A stretch of DNA of 64,000 bases from Acidimicrobiales bacterium mtb01 (GCA_004379135.1 NBNI01000007.1:669501-733500), one strand, 5' to 3'; positions 49,891 to 58,831 are shown, counted from the first letter of the stretch. The notes: generated by a model not told the origin, from the letters alone. Numbers and translations are program-made.

Positions 49891-51336
49891 TCAGCCCTCG
49901 GGGACGCGGAAGGGAGACAGTTCGTCGACGGAACGTCCGTCGGCGACCAGACCCTCGGCGATGAAGCGATCGATGTTGCGGTGGATCAGTCGAATGCGCG
50001 TCTCCTGATACAAGCCGAACGACACGCCCTTCTTCGCGCGCTTCGCCGTCATCTTCAGACCGAGTTGGACCTTGGGCAGGTTCTCCATGTCCTGTTCGAA
50101 CACGTCGGCGAGACCGGCCATGCCCTCGGCTTCCTTCCACGACTGCTCGAGACGCAGACGTTGCGTGGGCGCGGGCGCCGGACGCTCCTTGCCCGGGGGC
50201 ACCGGCATCATGCGCAACACGTCCATGAAGCACGTGTCGGGGGTGCGACCGGGCCGCCAGCGGTACACCAGCGACTGACCGACACCGGCCCACGGCATGA
50301 ACGCCGGGAAGAGGTGATACAGGTGCGCGTCGAGGATCTCGGAATCGGACGCGGTCGACAGGTCGACGCCGAACACCTGACCCATCGCACCGCGGAACAC
50401 CTCGGCCACCACTTCGCGCGCCGACTTTCCTTCGGGAACCTGGATCGCTCCGCGGCCGGCCCGCGCCGAGAACGCGAGGTAGGCGTCGGCCACCTGCTGC
50501 TCGGGAAGATTGCCGAGATGCGGACTCTGCACACCGAAGCCGTTGATGAAGCGCGTGACGTACTGCGAGTCCTCCCAGATGGAGTACTCGCTGTTGGCGT
50601 CACCGGCGAACTCGAGGATCTGCGGATGCGTGGCGATCACGTGATAGCCCTCGGCGAAGGCCTCCATGCAGACCTTCCAGTTGGCCGGAACTTCCTTCAC
50701 CGCGTGGAACGCGACGTACCGGTTGCCCATGTTGAAATCGCGACCGAAGTGCTCGATGAGCTTCGCGGCCACCGACTCGAACGGCTCGGCGTCGGGATCG
50801 AGGTTCACGAACACGAACCCTTCCCACACCGCAACCTTGGCTTCGGGCAGACACGAATCGGGTTGCTGCCACACCTGCGGGAAGTCCCATTCGGCGGGCA
50901 ATTCGACCAACTTGCCGTCGAGATCCCAGCGCCAGCCATGGAACGGACATCGGAACGAGCCGACGCGTCCGTCCTCGGTGCGCAACTTCGTGCCACGGTG
51001 CAGACATGAGTTGTGATAGGCGCGGATCGAACCGTCCTTCGCGCGCGTGACGAGCAGCGACTGGTCGGCCACGTCGTACACCACGTGATCTCCGGGCTGC
51101 GGAATCTCGTCGACGTGACAGGCCATCTGCCACGTGCGCGTCCAGAGGTACTCGTACTCGAGTTCGGCGAACTTGGCCGCGGTGTACCGGATCTTCGGAA
51201 CGTCGGCCTTGCCCTGCGGAACGTACGAATGATCGGTGAGCGACTTCGGTACCGGCCGGGTGTCGGCCGCCAGCAAGTCCTGCACGCTCGGACCCGTGCT
51301 CCGGGCCCTCCCTACCTGATCGTCGATTGCCGTCAC
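49891..51336 (-). CDS. Rieske non-heme iron oxygenase
   Basis: A 481-residue oxygenase. Rieske ligands are C111-x-H113 (CLHRG) and C130-x-x-H133 (CPFHGW). The catalytic iron pair is in AFAEGYHVIATHPQ (His about residues 229 and 234), with a likely Asp in FEQDMENLPKVQ. An insertion around the substrate pocket (about residues 255-330) makes it larger than the 34081 enzyme. Its GTG start overlaps the stop of the upstream FadD (GTGA). A homologous oxygenase at 53040-54398 shares the PKVQLGL tail region. No reductase gene is adjacent. Confidence 0.9.
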   Translation of the reverse strand: MTAIDDQVGRARSTGPSVQDLLAADTRPVPKSLTDHSYVPQGKADVPKIRYTAAKFAELEYEYLWTRTWQMACHVDEIPQPGDHVVYDVADQSLLVTRAKDGSIRAYHNSCLHRGTKLRTEDGRVGSFRCPFHGWRWDLDGKLVELPAEWDFPQVWQQPDSCLPEAKVAVWEGFVFVNLDPDAEPFESVAAKLIEHFGRDFNMGNRYVAFHAVKEVPANWKVCMEAFAEGYHVIATHPQILEFAGDANSEYSIWEDSQYVTRFINGFGVQSPHLGNLPEQQVADAYLAFSARAGRGAIQVPEGKSAREVVAEVFRGAMGQVFGVDLSTASDSEILDAHLYHLFPAFMPWAGVGQSLVYRWRPGRTPDTCFMDVLRMMPVPPGKERPAPAPTQRLRLEQSWKEAEGMAGLADVFEQDMENLPKVQLGLKMTAKRAKKGVSFGLYQETRIRLIHRNIDRFIAEGLVADGRSVDELSPFRVPEG

Positions 51337-52964
51337 GAAACCCCTCCCGTTTCGAACATCGTCTTGGCTGTCTTGTAATCGGCCTTGCCGTTCGGTGCGC
51401 GCGGAACGGTGGCCACGAACACCAACTGCTTGGGCACCTTGTAACTCGACAACTTGGTCTTGGTGTACGCGATCACTTCGTCGCCCGTGGGCGCCGCGGC
51501 TCCGGCCGCCACCGACGCGACACCCACCACGCGGTTGCCGAACTTCTCGTCGGGCACGCCGAACACGAGGCAGTCGGCCACGGCCGGATGTGTCTTCACC
51601 ACTTCTTCGACTTCCTCGGGGAACACCTTCTCGCCGGCGGTGTTGATGCAGTTCGATCCGCGACCGAGCAGCGTGATGGTTCCGTCGGCTTCGACGAGGG
51701 CCATGTCGCCGGGGAAGCTGTAGCGAACGCCGTCGATCTCGCGGAACGTGCGCGCCGACTTCTCGGGATCCTTGTAATAGCCGATCGGCACACCGGGGCC
51801 GCTGACACCGACCATGCCCACCACGCCCGAGCCGGGCGCGACTTCCTCGTCGTCGGGGCCGAACACCTTGGTGTTGGGCATCGCGCCGAACGATGCGGTG
51901 GTGTTGATGTTGTCCTTGGTTGCCATGGTCTGAGCCATGCCACCTTCGCTCGATCCGAGGATGTCCATGACCGCCGATGTGGGCATGTGCTCGAAGATGC
52001 CGGCCTTGATGTCGGACGAGAACATGGCGCCGGTCGAGATGATCATCTGCACCGACGACGTGTCGTACGACGTTCCCGACGCGGCCTTCTCGCGAAGCGC
52101 GTTGAGCATCGGCCGTGCGAAGGCATCGCCGACGATCACGAGCTGTCCGACCCGATGCTTCTCGATGACGCGGAACATCTCGTGCGCATCGAACGAACGA
52201 CCCTCGAGCAGAACGACCTTGCCGGCCATGAGGTGCGGCAGCAGAGCGCCCAGCCACACACCCGTTCCGTGCATCAGCGGACAGCCCGGAATGGCGGTGG
52301 GCTGACCCATGGCCTGGTGCACCACCTTGGCGGTGCCCACGACTTCTTCGACCGAAGTGAACGGTCCGCGGCCCATCGGCGCGGTGTAGAAGCCGAGGAA
52401 ACCCTCGGTGAACGTGCCGAGCGAGTACATGACACCCTTGGGCATGCCGGTCGTGCCACCGGTGTAGAGCATGTAGAGGTCGTCGCGGCCGCGCTCCTGC
52501 CGAGCGGCCGGCTGATGGGATGCCAGGAGCGAGTCCCAGGCGATCGCGCCGGGGACCCCGGCCGACGGACCGTCGAGCACTTCGACCAGGAGTTTGAGTT
52601 TGGGCAGGCGGTCCCTCACACGCTTGATGCGGTCACCCAGACTGGAGTGGAACACCACGGCTTCGCAGTCGGCGTTCTCGAGGAGATAGTGGAGTTCGTC
52701 GTCGAGGTACCGGTAGTTCACGTTGACCGGAGTGACCCTCGATTTGAAGGCCGCGTACTGGGTGACCAGGTACTCGGGGCAGTTGTACATGAACATGCCG
52801 ACCTTGGACCCCAGACCCATGCCCTGGGCCCCGTAGGCGCCGGCCACTCGGGCCGCCTGGTCGTCGTACTGGGCCCACGAGATCTCCCGGTCGCCGTAGG
52901 CAATGGCCGTGGCGTCGGGCGTGGCATCGGCGTGTGCCTCGAAGATGTTGGCGAACGTCAACAT
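51333..52964 (-). CDS. FadD19-type acyl-CoA synthetase
   Basis: A 543-residue ligase and the third of its subgroup here. The P-loop is LYMLYTGGTTGMPKGVMYS (about residue 172), the adenylate motif is DILGSSEGGM, the hinge is GSNCINTAGEKVFPEEVEE, and the catalytic Lys is in NGKADYKTAK. The ATG follows GAGGGAGA. It is first in the leftward operon, with the divergent Rieske gene 75 bp away. The pairing of each FadD with a Rieske enzyme suggests that ring hydroxylation works on CoA esters or their acids (inference). Confidence 0.88.
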   Translation of the reverse strand: MLTFANIFEAHADATPDATAIAYGDREISWAQYDDQAARVAGAYGAQGMGLGSKVGMFMYNCPEYLVTQYAAFKSRVTPVNVNYRYLDDELHYLLENADCEAVVFHSSLGDRIKRVRDRLPKLKLLVEVLDGPSAGVPGAIAWDSLLASHQPAARQERGRDDLYMLYTGGTTGMPKGVMYSLGTFTEGFLGFYTAPMGRGPFTSVEEVVGTAKVVHQAMGQPTAIPGCPLMHGTGVWLGALLPHLMAGKVVLLEGRSFDAHEMFRVIEKHRVGQLVIVGDAFARPMLNALREKAASGTSYDTSSVQMIISTGAMFSSDIKAGIFEHMPTSAVMDILGSSEGGMAQTMATKDNINTTASFGAMPNTKVFGPDDEEVAPGSGVVGMVGVSGPGVPIGYYKDPEKSARTFREIDGVRYSFPGDMALVEADGTITLLGRGSNCINTAGEKVFPEEVEEVVKTHPAVADCLVFGVPDEKFGNRVVGVASVAAGAAAPTGDEVIAYTKTKLSSYKVPKQLVFVATVPRAPNGKADYKTAKTMFETGGVS

Positions 52965-53027
52965 GATGTCTCCCTCGGGTTTTCGCCCGAGAGTAGTCGG
53001 ACCCTGGACGGAACTAATCACCGAGTC

Positions 53028-53033
53028 AATAAT
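53028..53033 (+). promoter_or_regulatory. Leaderless -10 of a Rieske gene
   Basis: AATAAT, 6 nt before the ATG at 53040. It overlaps the end of a weak relative of the A/B/C operator (AACTAATC at 53012-53019). Confidence 0.5.
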
Positions 53034-53039
53034 GGTTGC

Positions 53040-54398
53040 ATGACCGCCCTCGACCCGCGCCCGGCCCGTTCCCCGGGCATCACGTACCAGGAGTTGCTCG
53101 ACACCGACACCCATCCGGTGCCGGCCGTGCTGCGCCTCGAATCGCCGCGTTTCCTCGGCGACGATGACGTGCCGATCGAGCGTTACATCTCGCGCGAGTA
53201 CCACGAACTCGAGAAGGAGCGACTCTGGAAGCGCGTGTGGCAGTTCGCCTGCCGCGAGGAACACATCCCCGGACCGGGCGACTACCACGTGTACGAGATC
53301 GCCGACATGTCGTTCATCGTGGTGCGTCAACCCGACCTGTCGATCAAGGCCTACCCGAACGCGTGTCTGCACCGCGGTCGCCGCCTGAAGGATCACGACG
53401 GCCACTGCTCCGAGTTGCGCTGTCCGTTCCACGGCTTCGCCTGGGCGCTCGACGGTTCGCTGGCCGACGTGCCGGCCCGTTGGGATTTTCCGCATGTCGA
53501 CGATCGCGCCGAGGTCGACTTCATGCTTCCCGAGTGCAAGGTGGCCACGTGGGGCGGGTTCGTGTTCATCAATCCCGATCCGCACTGCGAGCCGTTCGAC
53601 GACTTCGTGCGCGACCTGGCCGAACAGTTCGAGGTCTGGAAACTCGAGGACCGCTACGTGGAGGCCCACGTCACCAAGGTGATCGGCGCCAACTGGAAAA
53701 TCGCCCAGGAGGCCTTCAGCGAGGCGTACCACGTGAACGCCACTCACCCGCAGATCCTCTATTACCTCGGCGACACCAACTCGCAGGTCGACGTGTGGGA
53801 CAACTGCTCGCGTGTCATCACACCGGCGCTCACACCCAGCCCGTTGCTCTGGTACGAGGTGAGCCAGGACGAGATGATGCGATCGATGCTCGACGTGCGC
53901 ACCGATCAGGACTCACCCGTTCCGGTACCCGAGGGCGCGTCGGCGCGTGCCATCGGCGCGGCCATGGGCCGGGAGCGCTGGCGCCCGATCGCCGGCGACA
54001 TGGTCGACTCGATGAGCGACGCCGAGTTCATGGACAGCATCGACTACACGCTGTTCCCCAACTTCCACCCGTGGGGAGCGTTCAATCGCATCGTGTACCG
54101 CTTCCGTCCGAACGGCGACAACCACCGCTCGGCCATCATGGAGGTCCTGTTCCTGTCGCCGTTCGACGGTGAACGTCCGGCCCCGGCCGCCCGCCGCGAT
54201 CTCACGATCGACGAACCCTGGACCACCGCCACCGAACTCGGCATGTTGGCCAAGGTGTTCGACCAGGACGTGTTCAACATGTCGAAGGTGCAACTGGGCC
54301 TCGAGACGACGTTCAAGCCCGGCATCACCCTGGCCAATTACCAGGAAGCCAAGGTGCGCTGGCTGCACACCAAGCTCGGCGAGTGGGTGGGCCGCTGA
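53040..54398 (+). CDS. Rieske non-heme iron oxygenase
   Basis: A 452-residue oxygenase with Rieske ligands C109-x-H111 and C128-x-x-H131 (CLHRG, CPFHGF). The catalytic iron His pair is in AFSEAYHVNATHPQ (about residues 230 and 235), and the carboxylate probably in FDQDVFNMSKVQ. It is a paralogue of the oxygenase at 49891-51336, with the same order of motifs and the same C-terminal region, but transcribed the other way. Its TGA overlaps the ATG of a 72-residue protein. Confidence 0.9.
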   Translation: MTALDPRPARSPGITYQELLDTDTHPVPAVLRLESPRFLGDDDVPIERYISREYHELEKERLWKRVWQFACREEHIPGPGDYHVYEIADMSFIVVRQPDLSIKAYPNACLHRGRRLKDHDGHCSELRCPFHGFAWALDGSLADVPARWDFPHVDDRAEVDFMLPECKVATWGGFVFINPDPHCEPFDDFVRDLAEQFEVWKLEDRYVEAHVTKVIGANWKIAQEAFSEAYHVNATHPQILYYLGDTNSQVDVWDNCSRVITPALTPSPLLWYEVSQDEMMRSMLDVRTDQDSPVPVPEGASARAIGAAMGRERWRPIAGDMVDSMSDAEFMDSIDYTLFPNFHPWGAFNRIVYRFRPNGDNHRSAIMEVLFLSPFDGERPAPAARRDLTIDEPWTTATELGMLAKVFDQDVFNMSKVQLGLETTFKPGITLANYQEAKVRWLHTKLGEWVGR

Positions 54399-54616
54399 TG
54401 CGCGGAATCGTCCACCCCTTCACCAAGGCCCACTACGAGCTCGACGACGACGGCAACATCCGCGTCACCAAGGACGGCCAGTGGGGCGTGTTCGCCACCA
54501 ACGGCCGGCACCTCCACGGCGAGATCCGCGAGTGCGATCCTCAACTGTGCGGCTGGATCGGCGGTCCGCAGATCGCCAATCACCGCGTCAGCAAGGCCCC
54601 CATCGACCGGGCCTGA
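54398..54616 (+). CDS. Small protein coupled to a Rieske oxygenase
   Basis: A 72-residue soluble protein I do not recognise. It begins MRGIVHPFTKAHYELDDDG and continues with predicted short strands (IRVTKDGQWGVFATNG), then an ECDPQLC pair with two Cys five apart and a GWIGGPQIANH segment. Its ATG overlaps the Rieske stop (TGATG), which implies matched amounts. The Cys pair and size would suit a small accessory or electron-transfer-related subunit, but there is no iron-sulfur motif, so that is only a possibility. Confidence 0.7.
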   Translation: MRGIVHPFTKAHYELDDDGNIRVTKDGQWGVFATNGRHLHGEIRECDPQLCGWIGGPQIANHRVSKAPIDRA

Positions 54617-54652
54617 CCCGCTCGACTCATTCGATCGAAACGGAGAATCCCC

Positions 54653-55669
54653 ATGCTCAATCCCGACGAGATGCCGCACCGCCTCGGCGCGTTCCTGACG
54701 GCGCGCGGCGGACGAGAAGCGACCGTCGTGTCGTACGAGCCGATGATCGGCGGATACAGCCGACTCATGGCGCGGGCCGACGTGCGCTGGACGGACGGTC
54801 GTACCGAGACCGTGGTGCTGCGCGGCGATCCGCCTCCCGGCAAGGCGATGATGGAGACCGACCGCGACGTCGAATGGGCGTTGTTGCAGTCGCTCACCCA
54901 GGCCTCGTCGATTCCGATGGCCAAGGCTCTGCACTACGACGGCACCGGTTCCGAACTCGGCACCAAGTGCATCGTCCTCGAATTCGTGGAGGGCAGTTCG
55001 CTGCAGACGCTGCTGAACGGCTGCGATCCGGCGCAGGGCTACGGCCGCCACACCTTCGACCTCGTCGACACGATGGCTCGCGTCCACCGAATCGACCCCA
55101 ACGACGTCGGGGCGGCCATTCCACGCCCCACCGACTGGTCGTCGTACATCGACACTCTCATCGATCGCTTCCGCCAGGCCGAAGCGGCCCACGTCGAGTC
55201 GAACCCGTTCCTGCGCTACGTTGCCGGCTGGCTGCAGGCCAACAAACCGGCCCCGCTCCCCTTGCGCCTCGTGCACAGCGACTTCCAACCGGCCAACATC
55301 ATGGTGAATCCGTCCGGCGAACATCTGATGATCGACTGGGAACTCGCGCACATCGGCGATCCTCGCGAGGACATCGGCTACTACAACGTCTACTCGTCGT
55401 CGTCGGGCCCCAATCTCCTGATGACCGACCCCGAGGCCTTCCTCGCGCGCTATCGCGAGCAGACCGGGTTCGGTGAGGACGCCGTCAATCTGGCCACGCT
55501 CGGTTACTTCTCCTCGCTGGCCGCGATCACGGTGTACGCGCAGGTGCTGGCCGGAGCGGGCGCCATGGCCAAGGGTCTCAACGCCGGCATCCTCACCACG
55601 TACACGCTCAATGCGCTCACCGTCGGACACTCGAACTTCATGGCGGGTTGCATCCCGCCGGCCGCCTAG
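54653..55669 (+). CDS. APH-type phosphotransferase family protein
   Basis: A 338-residue kinase-fold protein of the aminoglycoside phosphotransferase/choline kinase family. The catalytic loop is LVHSDFQPANIMV (HxDxxxxN, about residue 205) and the metal-binding segment is MIDWELAHIGDP. A nucleotide-contacting acid is in VLEFVEGSSL. In actinobacteria this branch commonly stands next to acyl-CoA dehydrogenases, where some members phosphorylate hydroxyacyl-CoAs. That makes a metabolic kinase more likely than antibiotic resistance. It is followed 9 bp downstream by a DUF6285-like protein. Confidence 0.85.
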   Translation: MLNPDEMPHRLGAFLTARGGREATVVSYEPMIGGYSRLMARADVRWTDGRTETVVLRGDPPPGKAMMETDRDVEWALLQSLTQASSIPMAKALHYDGTGSELGTKCIVLEFVEGSSLQTLLNGCDPAQGYGRHTFDLVDTMARVHRIDPNDVGAAIPRPTDWSSYIDTLIDRFRQAEAAHVESNPFLRYVAGWLQANKPAPLPLRLVHSDFQPANIMVNPSGEHLMIDWELAHIGDPREDIGYYNVYSSSSGPNLLMTDPEAFLARYREQTGFGEDAVNLATLGYFSSLAAITVYAQVLAGAGAMAKGLNAGILTTYTLNALTVGHSNFMAGCIPPAA

Positions 55670-55677
55670 GAGGAACC

Positions 55678-56142
55678 GTGCTCACCCGTCCCACCACCGA
55701 TCAGATCCTCCTCGATCTGCGCAACGAATTGCTCACCACCATCGACGGCGCCGTCGAGTCGCCGCCGGTGAAGATCGCCATCCAGATGATGGAGAACGTC
55801 CTGCGCAACTGCGCCGAACGGGCCGCTCACGAGATCGCGTGGATGCGCGAAGAGAGCGATGCGATGGTCGACTACGCCCGCGAGGTCGCGCGAGCGCTGC
55901 CCGGGAACCCGGCCATCGACGCGGCGTTGGGCGCGTTCGATTCGGGTCGTTCCGAGAGCCTGCACCTCGACGACGTCTCGGCCACGTACAGCCTCGCCGG
56001 CCACTGCTTCTCGGCCGCCCTCGAACACTCGGTGGCGCAGAATCACACCGCGCTCCACCTGAAGGCCCGCTCGATCCTCGATCTGCGTCTCGAACACGAG
56101 AACCGCATCAAGGGCGAGTGGTCGTTCGTCGGACGCGCGTGA
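55678..56142 (+). CDS. DUF6285-like helical protein
   Basis: A 154-residue, mostly helical protein: TTDQILLDLRNELLTTIDGAV at the start and KARSILDLRLEHENRIKGEW at the end (about one-third charged). It matches, from memory, the DUF6285 type that accompanies this class of phosphotransferase. Its function is unknown, and a regulatory or scaffold subunit of the kinase is plausible. The GTG at 55678 follows AGGAGG. The stop overlaps the next gene's GTG (GTGA). Confidence 0.75.
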   Translation: MLTRPTTDQILLDLRNELLTTIDGAVESPPVKIAIQMMENVLRNCAERAAHEIAWMREESDAMVDYAREVARALPGNPAIDAALGAFDSGRSESLHLDDVSATYSLAGHCFSAALEHSVAQNHTALHLKARSILDLRLEHENRIKGEWSFVGRA

Positions 56143-56927
56143 CCTCGGTCCTCGTCGTCACCGGAGGACATCCCTTCGAAGCCGATCCGTTCTTCGCGAT
56201 CTTCGACGCACTCGGACTCGATCATTGGTCGCGCGCGACGACTCCGACCATCGGTCACGACGTCGTGGTGTTCTACGACATGCCCGGACTTCGGTTCACC
56301 GGCGGCGATCCGCCGGTGGAGTTTCCCGAGCCGAGTGCCGAGACGCGCGACTTGATCGAGCGACTCGTGAACGACGGCACCGGCCTCGTGTTCATGCACC
56401 ACGCGGTGGCGGGCTGGCCCGCCTGGGAGCGCTACGCCGAGATCGTCGGCGGACGATTCCACTATCAGCCGGGTTCGCTGCGCGGCCGCTCGTACCCCGA
56501 TTCGGGCTACGTGTTCGACGTGACGCACGAGGTGTCGATCCTCGAACCCGACCATCCGGTGTGCGCGGGCGTGGGCCCGTCGTTCTCGATCACCGACGAG
56601 CTCTATTGCTTCCCTGTCCTCGACGACTCGATCGTGCCGCTCATGCGCACCGACTTCCCGGTCCATGACGCGTCGCGCTTCCATTCCGCCGACCTCGCCA
56701 TTCGCGGACGGCGCAACGCGAACGACGGCTGGACGCACCCGGCCGGCAGCCCCTTGGTCGCGTGGGCGAAGACGGCTGGCAACTCGCCGGTCGTGTACCT
56801 GCAGTTCGGCGACGGCCCCGTGACCTACCGCGACGAGAACTTCCGCCGGGTCCTGCGCAATTCGATCGATTGGGTCGCGAGCGACGCGGCCCGCGACTGG
56901 GTCAGGTCCAGGAGTTCCAGCGGATGA
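56139..56927 (+). CDS. ThuA-like (class I glutamine amidotransferase-fold) protein
   Basis: A 262-residue protein of the ThuA/trehalose-utilisation family. Strand VLVVTGGHPFEADPFF opens the flavodoxin-like fold. TGLVFMHHAVAGWPAWERYAEIVGGRFHYQP (core VFMHHAVAGWPAW near residue 87) is the family signature, and VVYLQFGDGPVTYRDENFRRVLRNSIDW closes it. ThuA proteins take part in sugar oxidation, but many homologues are uncharacterised. It is coupled to the DUF6285-like gene and overlaps the nitroreductase gene 3' end by 26 bp. Confidence 0.8.
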   Translation: MTSVLVVTGGHPFEADPFFAIFDALGLDHWSRATTPTIGHDVVVFYDMPGLRFTGGDPPVEFPEPSAETRDLIERLVNDGTGLVFMHHAVAGWPAWERYAEIVGGRFHYQPGSLRGRSYPDSGYVFDVTHEVSILEPDHPVCAGVGPSFSITDELYCFPVLDDSIVPLMRTDFPVHDASRFHSADLAIRGRRNANDGWTHPAGSPLVAWAKTAGNSPVVYLQFGDGPVTYRDENFRRVLRNSIDWVASDAARDWVRSRSSSG

Positions 56928-57534
56928 ACTTCTCGGCCGGTACGCGCTTGGCCAACTTGAAATCGGTGCCGATCGTGTACGCGATCGGGAACAGACCGGC
57001 CTGCGTGTACTGATCGAACGGGACGCCGAGCAGTTCGGCAGCCTCCTTTTCCTGCGGCAGGTGCAACGTGGTCCACGCCGAACCCAACCCGCGTTCGCGC
57101 AGAGCGAGCATGAAACTCCAGACCGCCGGTAGCAACGAACCCCAGGCCGAAGCCTGCTGGAAGGCCGGCGTTCCGGTGTCGAGACGACCAGCGATGAGCG
57201 GGATCAAGAGGACCGGAACCTGATCGAGGACGTCGGCGAGGTACGTGGCCGAATCGAGGATGCGCTCGCCCTGATCGTCGCGCTTCGGGCGATTCGGGTC
57301 GTTGATGTACGGATAGAAGTTGCTGCGGTACATGTCGGCCAGCGCCTTCTTCTTGGCCGGATCGTCGACGAACAGCCAACGCCATCCCTGCATGTTCGAA
57401 CCGGTGGGCGCCTGGTGGGCGATCTCGATGCACTCGACGAGGACGTCGCGCGGCACCGGCTTGGCGAGATCGAGGCGCTTGCGCACCGATCGGGTCGTGG
57501 TCAACACCTCGTCGGCGCTCAATCCCAATTTCAT
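56902..57534 (-). CDS. Nitroreductase-family flavoprotein
   Basis: A 210-residue FMN enzyme. TTTRSVRKRLDL at the N-terminus supplies the phosphate-binding Arg pair. IAHQAPTGSNMQGWRWLFV (about residue 38) is the FMN-binding loop. The GLGSAWTTLHLP segment (about residue 150) is the second flavin contact. It could reduce quinones, nitro groups or enones. It is third in a leftward run after an SDR and a PNPOx-like protein, so it may take part in the same redox pathway as the P450 upstream. Confidence 0.85.
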   Translation of the reverse strand: MKLGLSADEVLTTTRSVRKRLDLAKPVPRDVLVECIEIAHQAPTGSNMQGWRWLFVDDPAKKKALADMYRSNFYPYINDPNRPKRDDQGERILDSATYLADVLDQVPVLLIPLIAGRLDTGTPAFQQASAWGSLLPAVWSFMLALRERGLGSAWTTLHLPQEKEAAELLGVPFDQYTQAGLFPIAYTIGTDFKLAKRVPAEKFIRWNSWT

Positions 57535-57545
57535 GATCTCTCCTG

Positions 57546-58070
57546 TCAGTCGGCCGGCTTGGCGGCGCGCGATTTCATCCACTCGGTGGTGGCCTTGCCC
57601 ATCTTGGTCCCGTCGTACCCGATTCGCTGGGTCGGAGTGACCTTCAGGATGATCCGGCGCGGCGAGTCGAGGAACTCCTCGAAAGCCTGGGCCCGGGCGC
57701 CCTTGCCGCCCATGATCGCTTCGGCGAGTTCGGGGTAGAACCAGTCCTTGGTGGCCTGGTCGTCGAGGATCTCGCACGTCCCCTTCCACGTGACCGTCAT
57801 GTTGCGCGGCATCGCGGTGCCGGTGGACGTGACCACGATGCACACGCGCGGGTCGCGGCGCACGGCCGAGATGCGGGCCCGCTGCGACGACGCGGTGAGC
57901 CAGAAACAGCCCTTGCGCCACACGTACGACATGATCACGCCGACGGGCCAACCCTCCTTGTTCGACCAGATGAAGGTGCACTCGTTGTGCGCGAGGAGCA
58001 GTTGCTGCTCGACATCGTCGTCGAGTCCGTAGACGGTGACGTCCTCGTAGTTCTCGGGATGCTCGCTCAT
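57546..58070 (-). CDS. PNPOx-like split-barrel flavin/F420 protein
   Basis: A 174-residue split-barrel protein of the pyridoxamine phosphate oxidase-like family. Strands CTFIWSNKEGWPVGVIMSYV (about residue 32) and CFWLTASSQRARISAVRRDPRVCIVV (core WLTASSQRARISAVRRD, the phosphate-binding Arg-rich turn) are typical of actinobacterial F420 or FMN members. It may reduce an unsaturated bond or bind a flavin. The ATG follows AGGAGAG. It is between an SDR and the nitroreductase. Confidence 0.8.
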   Translation of the reverse strand: MSEHPENYEDVTVYGLDDDVEQQLLLAHNECTFIWSNKEGWPVGVIMSYVWRKGCFWLTASSQRARISAVRRDPRVCIVVTSTGTAMPRNMTVTWKGTCEILDDQATKDWFYPELAEAIMGGKGARAQAFEEFLDSPRRIILKVTPTQRIGYDGTKMGKATTEWMKSRAAKPAD

Positions 58071-58081
58071 GTTCTCTCCTG

Positions 58082-58831
58082 TCAGTTCTTCTCGCGCGGC
58101 ATGAACTGCCCGGTGTTGGCGGTGATGCCGCCGTCCACCGGAACGACCGCACCGGTGACGAAACTCGCCTCGGCCGAAGCGAGGAATCCGATCACCGCGG
58201 CGACTTCTTCGGGACGGCCCCAGCGCTGCAGCGGCACCGCGCGGCGCAAACCCTCGTACACCGGCTTCACGTTCGCCAGACCCGCGGTCATCCCGGTCTC
58301 GGTGGGCCCGGGGCACACGACGTTCACGGTGATGGCGTCGGCGGCCAGATCGAGAGCCGCACCGCGGGCGAGATTGATGACGGCCGCCTTGGCCGAGTTG
58401 TAGGGCCACATGTTGGGGTCGGCTCCGATGCCCGACGTGGACGCCGTGACGACGATGCGGCCGCCACCGCGACGTCGCAACGCCGGAGTCGCGGCGCGAA
58501 TGCCGAGGAGCACCGCGCGAACGTTCACCTCCCATGTTCGATCGAAGACTTCAATCGGCAACTCGACGATGTCGCCGCTGGCCGGAACACCCGCGTTCAG
58601 CACGATGGCGTCGAGTCCGCCGAATTCGCGCTCGGCGACGGCCACCGCTTCACTGTTGACTCCGGCATCGGTCACGTCACCCGTCAGTGCGCGCACACGA
58701 GCGCCGGCCAGCGACTCGACGTCGTTCGAACGATCGAGAGCGACCACGGAGTCACCGCGCGCAACCAAGAGTTCGACGGTCGCCCGTCCGATTCCGGAGG
58801 CGGCTCCGGTCACGATGGTCACGTGGGTCAT
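58082..58831 (-). CDS. Short-chain dehydrogenase
   Basis: A 249-residue classical SDR with TGAASGIG (about residues 8-15), LNAGVP in place of NNAG, Ser in TASTSG, catalytic YNSAKAA and the substrate loop PGPTETGM. It ends VPVDGGITANTGQFM. The length and motifs are those of 3-oxoacyl reductase- or hydroxysteroid dehydrogenase-like SDRs. Its ATG overlaps the stop of the P450 (ATGA), the same coupling seen at the P450-SDR pair at 15022-15025. Confidence 0.88.
   Translation of the reverse strand: MTHVTIVTGAASGIGRATVELLVARGDSVVALDRSNDVESLAGARVRALTGDVTDAGVNSEAVAVAEREFGGLDAIVLNAGVPASGDIVELPIEVFDRTWEVNVRAVLLGIRAATPALRRRGGGRIVVTASTSGIGADPNMWPYNSAKAAVINLARGAALDLAADAITVNVVCPGPTETGMTAGLANVKPVYEGLRRAVPLQRWGRPEEVAAVIGFLASAEASFVTGAVVPVDGGITANTGQFMPREKN

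Noticed and set aside
49891-52257. Apparent long N-terminal extensions, suggesting fusions, on several enzymes (the Rieske gene here; also the SDR ending at 14210 and VOC gene ending at 39136)
   Set aside because: The extra residues overlap the neighbouring gene in another frame. An internal start with a ribosome site or stop-start overlap gives the normal family length in each case.
54653-55669. Aminoglycoside resistance gene
   Set aside because: The kinase motifs are shared with metabolic phosphotransferases, and the neighbours are catabolic, with a DUF6285-like partner.
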